7,259 nucleotides of DNA from Bacteroidales bacterium UBA5197 (GTDB taxonomy: Bacteria; Bacteroidota; Bacteroidia; Bacteroidales; Lentimicrobiaceae): positions 1-7,259 of the forward strand of contig DHVX01000005.1 in the NCBI GenBank assembly GCA_002412885.1. The letters are read 5' to 3'. Within the stretch, counting starts at the first letter, position 1; each line of letters opens with the position of its first letter. This document shows, piece by piece, positions 6,108-7,259 of the stretch. Both the position numbers and the translations under genes were made by a program. The notes under the pieces were generated by a model that saw only the letters and a list, made by a program, of their open reading frames with translations, was not told the origin of the DNA and did no database searches.

Positions 6108-6153
6108 ATTCAAGGTTTCAAAGATTCAAAAGATTCAAAAGATTCAAGGATTA
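6108..6153. repeat. ATTCAARG octamer array with 9-base variants
   Basis: Units are ATTCAAGG, TTTCAAAG, ATTCAAAAG twice (9 bases), ATTCAAGG and a terminal ATTA. The array begins three bases from the aminotransferase ATG and therefore occupies the whole ribosome-binding region of that gene. The one-base length variants look like slippage in the A run. Confidence 0.9.
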
Positions 6154-6181
6154 AGAGGTCAGAGGTCGGAGGTCAGAGGTC
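6154..6181. repeat. AGAGGTC heptamer array, 4 units
   Basis: Three AGAGGTC units and one GGAGGTC are in strict 7-base register. The array follows the octamer array directly and leads, after a few bases, into hairpin element copy A. Confidence 0.9.
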
Positions 6182-6185
6182 ACTT

Positions 6186-6217
6186 GTCTCGGGATTGCAA
6201 AGCGATAACGAGAGAGG
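6186..6217 (+). repeat. 32-base hairpin element, copy A
   Basis: It starts GTCTCGGGA and ends GATAACGAGAGAGG; TCTCG can pair with CGAGA, and ATTGC with GCGAT (one G-U) inside. It matches copy B (3496-3527, minus strand) at 27 of 32 positions, with all differences in the central 9 bases. It is flanked on both sides by AGAGGTC arrays. Confidence 0.85.
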
Positions 6218-6246
6218 TCGGAGGTCAGAGGACGGAGGTCAGAGGT
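6213..6246. repeat. RGAGGTC heptamer array, 4 full units plus partial
   Basis: Units AGAGGTC, GGAGGTC, AGAGGAC, GGAGGTC and a partial AGAGGT are in 7-base register. The first unit overlaps the end of hairpin element copy A. The array ends about four bases from where RhuM-like coding sequence stops. Confidence 0.9.
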
Positions 6247-6250
6247 TTTA

Positions 6251-6478
6251 GGTTTATCAGAAAATGGCAGTGTGCAAAAAATGCACATTGCTTTTTTCGG
6301 CTAACTCGTTTTCTTTGAAGATATTATTAATGTGTTTAGTTATAACACTGCGTTCTCTTCCAAATAAATCAACCATCTGCGCCTGTGTCAACCAAACGGT
6401 TTCATCCTCCACCCTGACTTCTAACTGTAAGTTGGTGTTTTGAGTGTCATGATATATTACAATTTCGGCATTTTCCAT
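6251..6478 (-). pseudogene. RhuM-family protein remnant, truncated and frameshifted
   Basis: The open frame (6257-6478, 73 residues) is the N terminus of a RhuM-type protein; full members are usually over 300 residues. It holds the winged-helix-like recognition segment ETVWLTQAQMVDLFG (26-40), then VITKHINNIF (45-54) and ENELAEKSNV (56-65). The frame ends at HTAIF and TGA. Removing one base (the A opposite position 6265) would give HTAFSDKP, and SDKP is what the family has at this point. So a +1 insertion is likely, and similarity then ends near 6251, where an AGAGGTC array begins. The rest of the gene is absent. An ATTCAARG array sits right before the ATG. RhuM proteins occur on mobile and virulence islands; their function is unclear. 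Probably inactive, but a short product cannot be excluded. Confidence 0.75.
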
Positions 6479-6483
6479 AGGGG

Positions 6484-6510
6484 ATTCAAGGATTCAAGAT
6501 TCAAAGATTA
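6484..6510. repeat. ATTCAARG octamer array, short
   Basis: ATTCAAGG, a 7-base variant ATTCAAG, ATTCAAAG and a final ATTA are present. It starts five bases from the RhuM remnant's ATG and leads directly into the heptamer array at 6511. Confidence 0.85.
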
Positions 6511-6552
6511 ACTTTTCATTTTTCATTTTTCACTCTTCACTTTTCACTTTTC
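6511..6552. repeat. ACTTTTC (GAAAAGT) heptamer array, 6 units, overlapping the exosortase end
   Basis: Six strict 7-base units are present: ACTTTTC, ATTTTTC twice, ACTCTTC, and ACTTTTC twice. On the minus strand they encode the last residues of the exosortase and its TGA (6530-6532). Same family as 3258-3292, in opposite orientation. Confidence 0.9.
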
Positions 6553-7123
6553 GCTTATTCTTAAAATACTCTACCCACACGACCCACATTACAAATATCA
6601 TAAAGTAAAAGAAGGTTTTGAAGATGTAATTGTGAAAGAAATCATAGTGCATCGGCCAGTTGTAGGTGGTGAATACCAGTCCGGTGACGCGGATCAGGTT
6701 TACAAAATGGATGACGATCACACCCATGGGTATGTACCACAGTTTGTGTTTCCAGGGGCCGGGGAATAATGCCATCAGCACTACCCAATGTACCCACTGC
6801 TTGAGGCTTGTGCAGCCAGGCTCTACTCCAACATAGCCGGCTTCTCCGGTGCGGCAGGTAAAGAATATGGTTTGACTCTCAGTGGTGATGTCGTAACCAA
6901 AGAGGTGTGTTACCACCCACACACTCTGATCGTAAAGTATGGCGGAAGCAAATATAAATAAGCGGTCAACCAGGTCTTTGACAGGCGGAAATCCTGCCGA
7001 CGACCACCAGATGTAACCGTAATGTACAAAAAACAACAGCAGTGCAAATATGGCAACATCAAACAGTGCGGTGTATCGCTTGTTTTTGCGGAGTTTCCAG
7101 AAGGATAGTATTTTGTCTTTCAT
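6530..7123 (-). CDS. exosortase/archaeosortase-family membrane transpeptidase
   Basis: This 197-residue multi-pass membrane protein belongs to the exosortase/archaeosortase family, cysteine peptidase-like enzymes that process C-terminal sorting signals of exported proteins at the membrane. The proposed catalytic triad is visible: C104 in VEPGCTSLKQ, R145 in NLIRVTG and H164 in DFFHNY. Hydrophobic segments lie near 19-40, 55-75, 108-121, 128-151 and 165-187, with a basic C-terminal tail. It is short, like the single-domain Bacteroidota exosortases, lacking the extra domains of EpsH-type proteins. No sorting-signal substrate is encoded in the window. Exosortases often sit in exopolysaccharide loci, consistent with the aminotransferase nearby. 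ATG at 7123 is preceded by a TAAATTTG box. The last seven residues (RKVKSEE) are encoded by a heptamer array, so the native end may have been replaced. Confidence 0.87.
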   Translation of the reverse strand: MKDKILSFWKLRKNKRYTALFDVAIFALLLFFVHYGYIWWSSAGFPPVKDLVDRLFIFASAILYDQSVWVVTHLFGYDITTESQTIFFTCRTGEAGYVGVEPGCTSLKQWVHWVVLMALFPGPWKHKLWYIPMGVIVIHFVNLIRVTGLVFTTYNWPMHYDFFHNYIFKTFFYFMIFVMWVVWVEYFKNKRKVKSEE

Positions 7124-7136
7124 ACCTTATTTTTTA

Positions 7137-7144
7137 CAAATTTA
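7137..7144 (-). promoter_or_regulatory. -7 promoter box for the exosortase
   Basis: The minus strand reads TAAATTTG, a full match to TAnnTTTG, 13 bases before the ATG at 7123. No TTTG is seen at -33. An A-rich leader follows, as is common before Bacteroidota starts; AAGG lies too close to the ATG to be a normal Shine-Dalgarno. Confidence 0.45.
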
Positions 7145-7158
7145 TTGATTCTGACGGA

Positions 7159-7259
7159 TACCGCTAAGTTTTTTTTTAACCGCTAATTACGCGGATTACG
7201 CTAATTATTTGCAGCTAGCGATTTTCCGCTGGTTTTTTTACCGCTAATTACGCGAATTA
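7159..7259. repeat. ACCGCTAATTACGCG repeats with T-runs
   Basis: The 15-mer ACCGCTAATTACGCG occurs exactly at 7179-7193 and 7240-7254, each preceded by a run of T. A third, shorter ACCGCTAA is at 7159-7166. Related words GCGGATTACGCTAATTA (7191-7207) and CGCGAATTA (7251-7259) suggest more copies beyond the window edge. There is no gene in this segment. Confidence 0.75.

Noticed and set aside
6105..6113. TTG start for the aminotransferase
   Set aside because: The TTG is part of an ATTCAARG unit and adds only three residues; the ATG at 6104 begins the conserved family sequence.
5913..6251. 112-residue plus-strand open frame
   Set aside because: It is antisense to the aminotransferase N terminus and then reads through tandem arrays, giving a repetitive KDSKDSK-type peptide.

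Overview
The window most likely comes from a Bacteroidota genome. Promoter boxes of the phylum's TAnnTTTG type lie upstream of several genes, none of the genes has a convincing Shine-Dalgarno sequence, and the gene families fit: AAA/DUF4143 ATPases, a RhuM-type protein, an exosortase and a DegT-type sugar aminotransferase. I see no rRNA, tRNA, CRISPR array or transposase.

Every recognisable gene is on the minus strand. In the direction of transcription (right to left) they are: an exosortase/archaeosortase-family membrane protease (6530-7123); a truncated, frameshifted RhuM-family remnant (6251-6478); a PLP-dependent DegT/DnrJ/EryC1/StrS sugar aminotransferase (4926-6104); and three mutually divergent AAA ATPases of the AAA_14 + DUF4143 type (3508-4782, 1769-3022, 191-1528). 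The exosortase and the aminotransferase suggest a surface or exopolysaccharide locus. The ATPases and the RhuM remnant look like accessory genes placed beside it. The aminotransferase is visibly more G+C-rich than the ATPases. The gaps are 51 to 485 bases, and several genes have their own promoter-like box, so this is probably not one tight operon.

The most unusual content is between the genes. Almost every gap, except the one upstream of the leftmost ATPase's immediate promoter region, is built from short-period tandem arrays. Several unrelated units share a 7-base period (AGAGGTC, GAAAAGT, GACTATT, ATTTCTA, GGGACGA), and one unit has 8 bases (ATTCAARG). They are mixed with small hairpins. 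The densest patch, 3112-3527, joins almost all of these families end to end. A hairpin plus AGAGGTC-array composite occurs twice, in opposite orientation (3461-3527 and 6186-6246). The arrays reach into genes: the last codons of the exosortase and of one ATPase lie in repeat sequence, the aminotransferase start directly abuts an array, and the RhuM remnant stops at one. Upstream of the middle ATPase, three 15-base direct repeats sit at exactly 23-base spacing and look like a possible operator. If there is an undescribed system here, this family of gene-flanking heptamer/octamer mosaics is the best candidate, followed by the cluster of three divergent ATPases that they separate.
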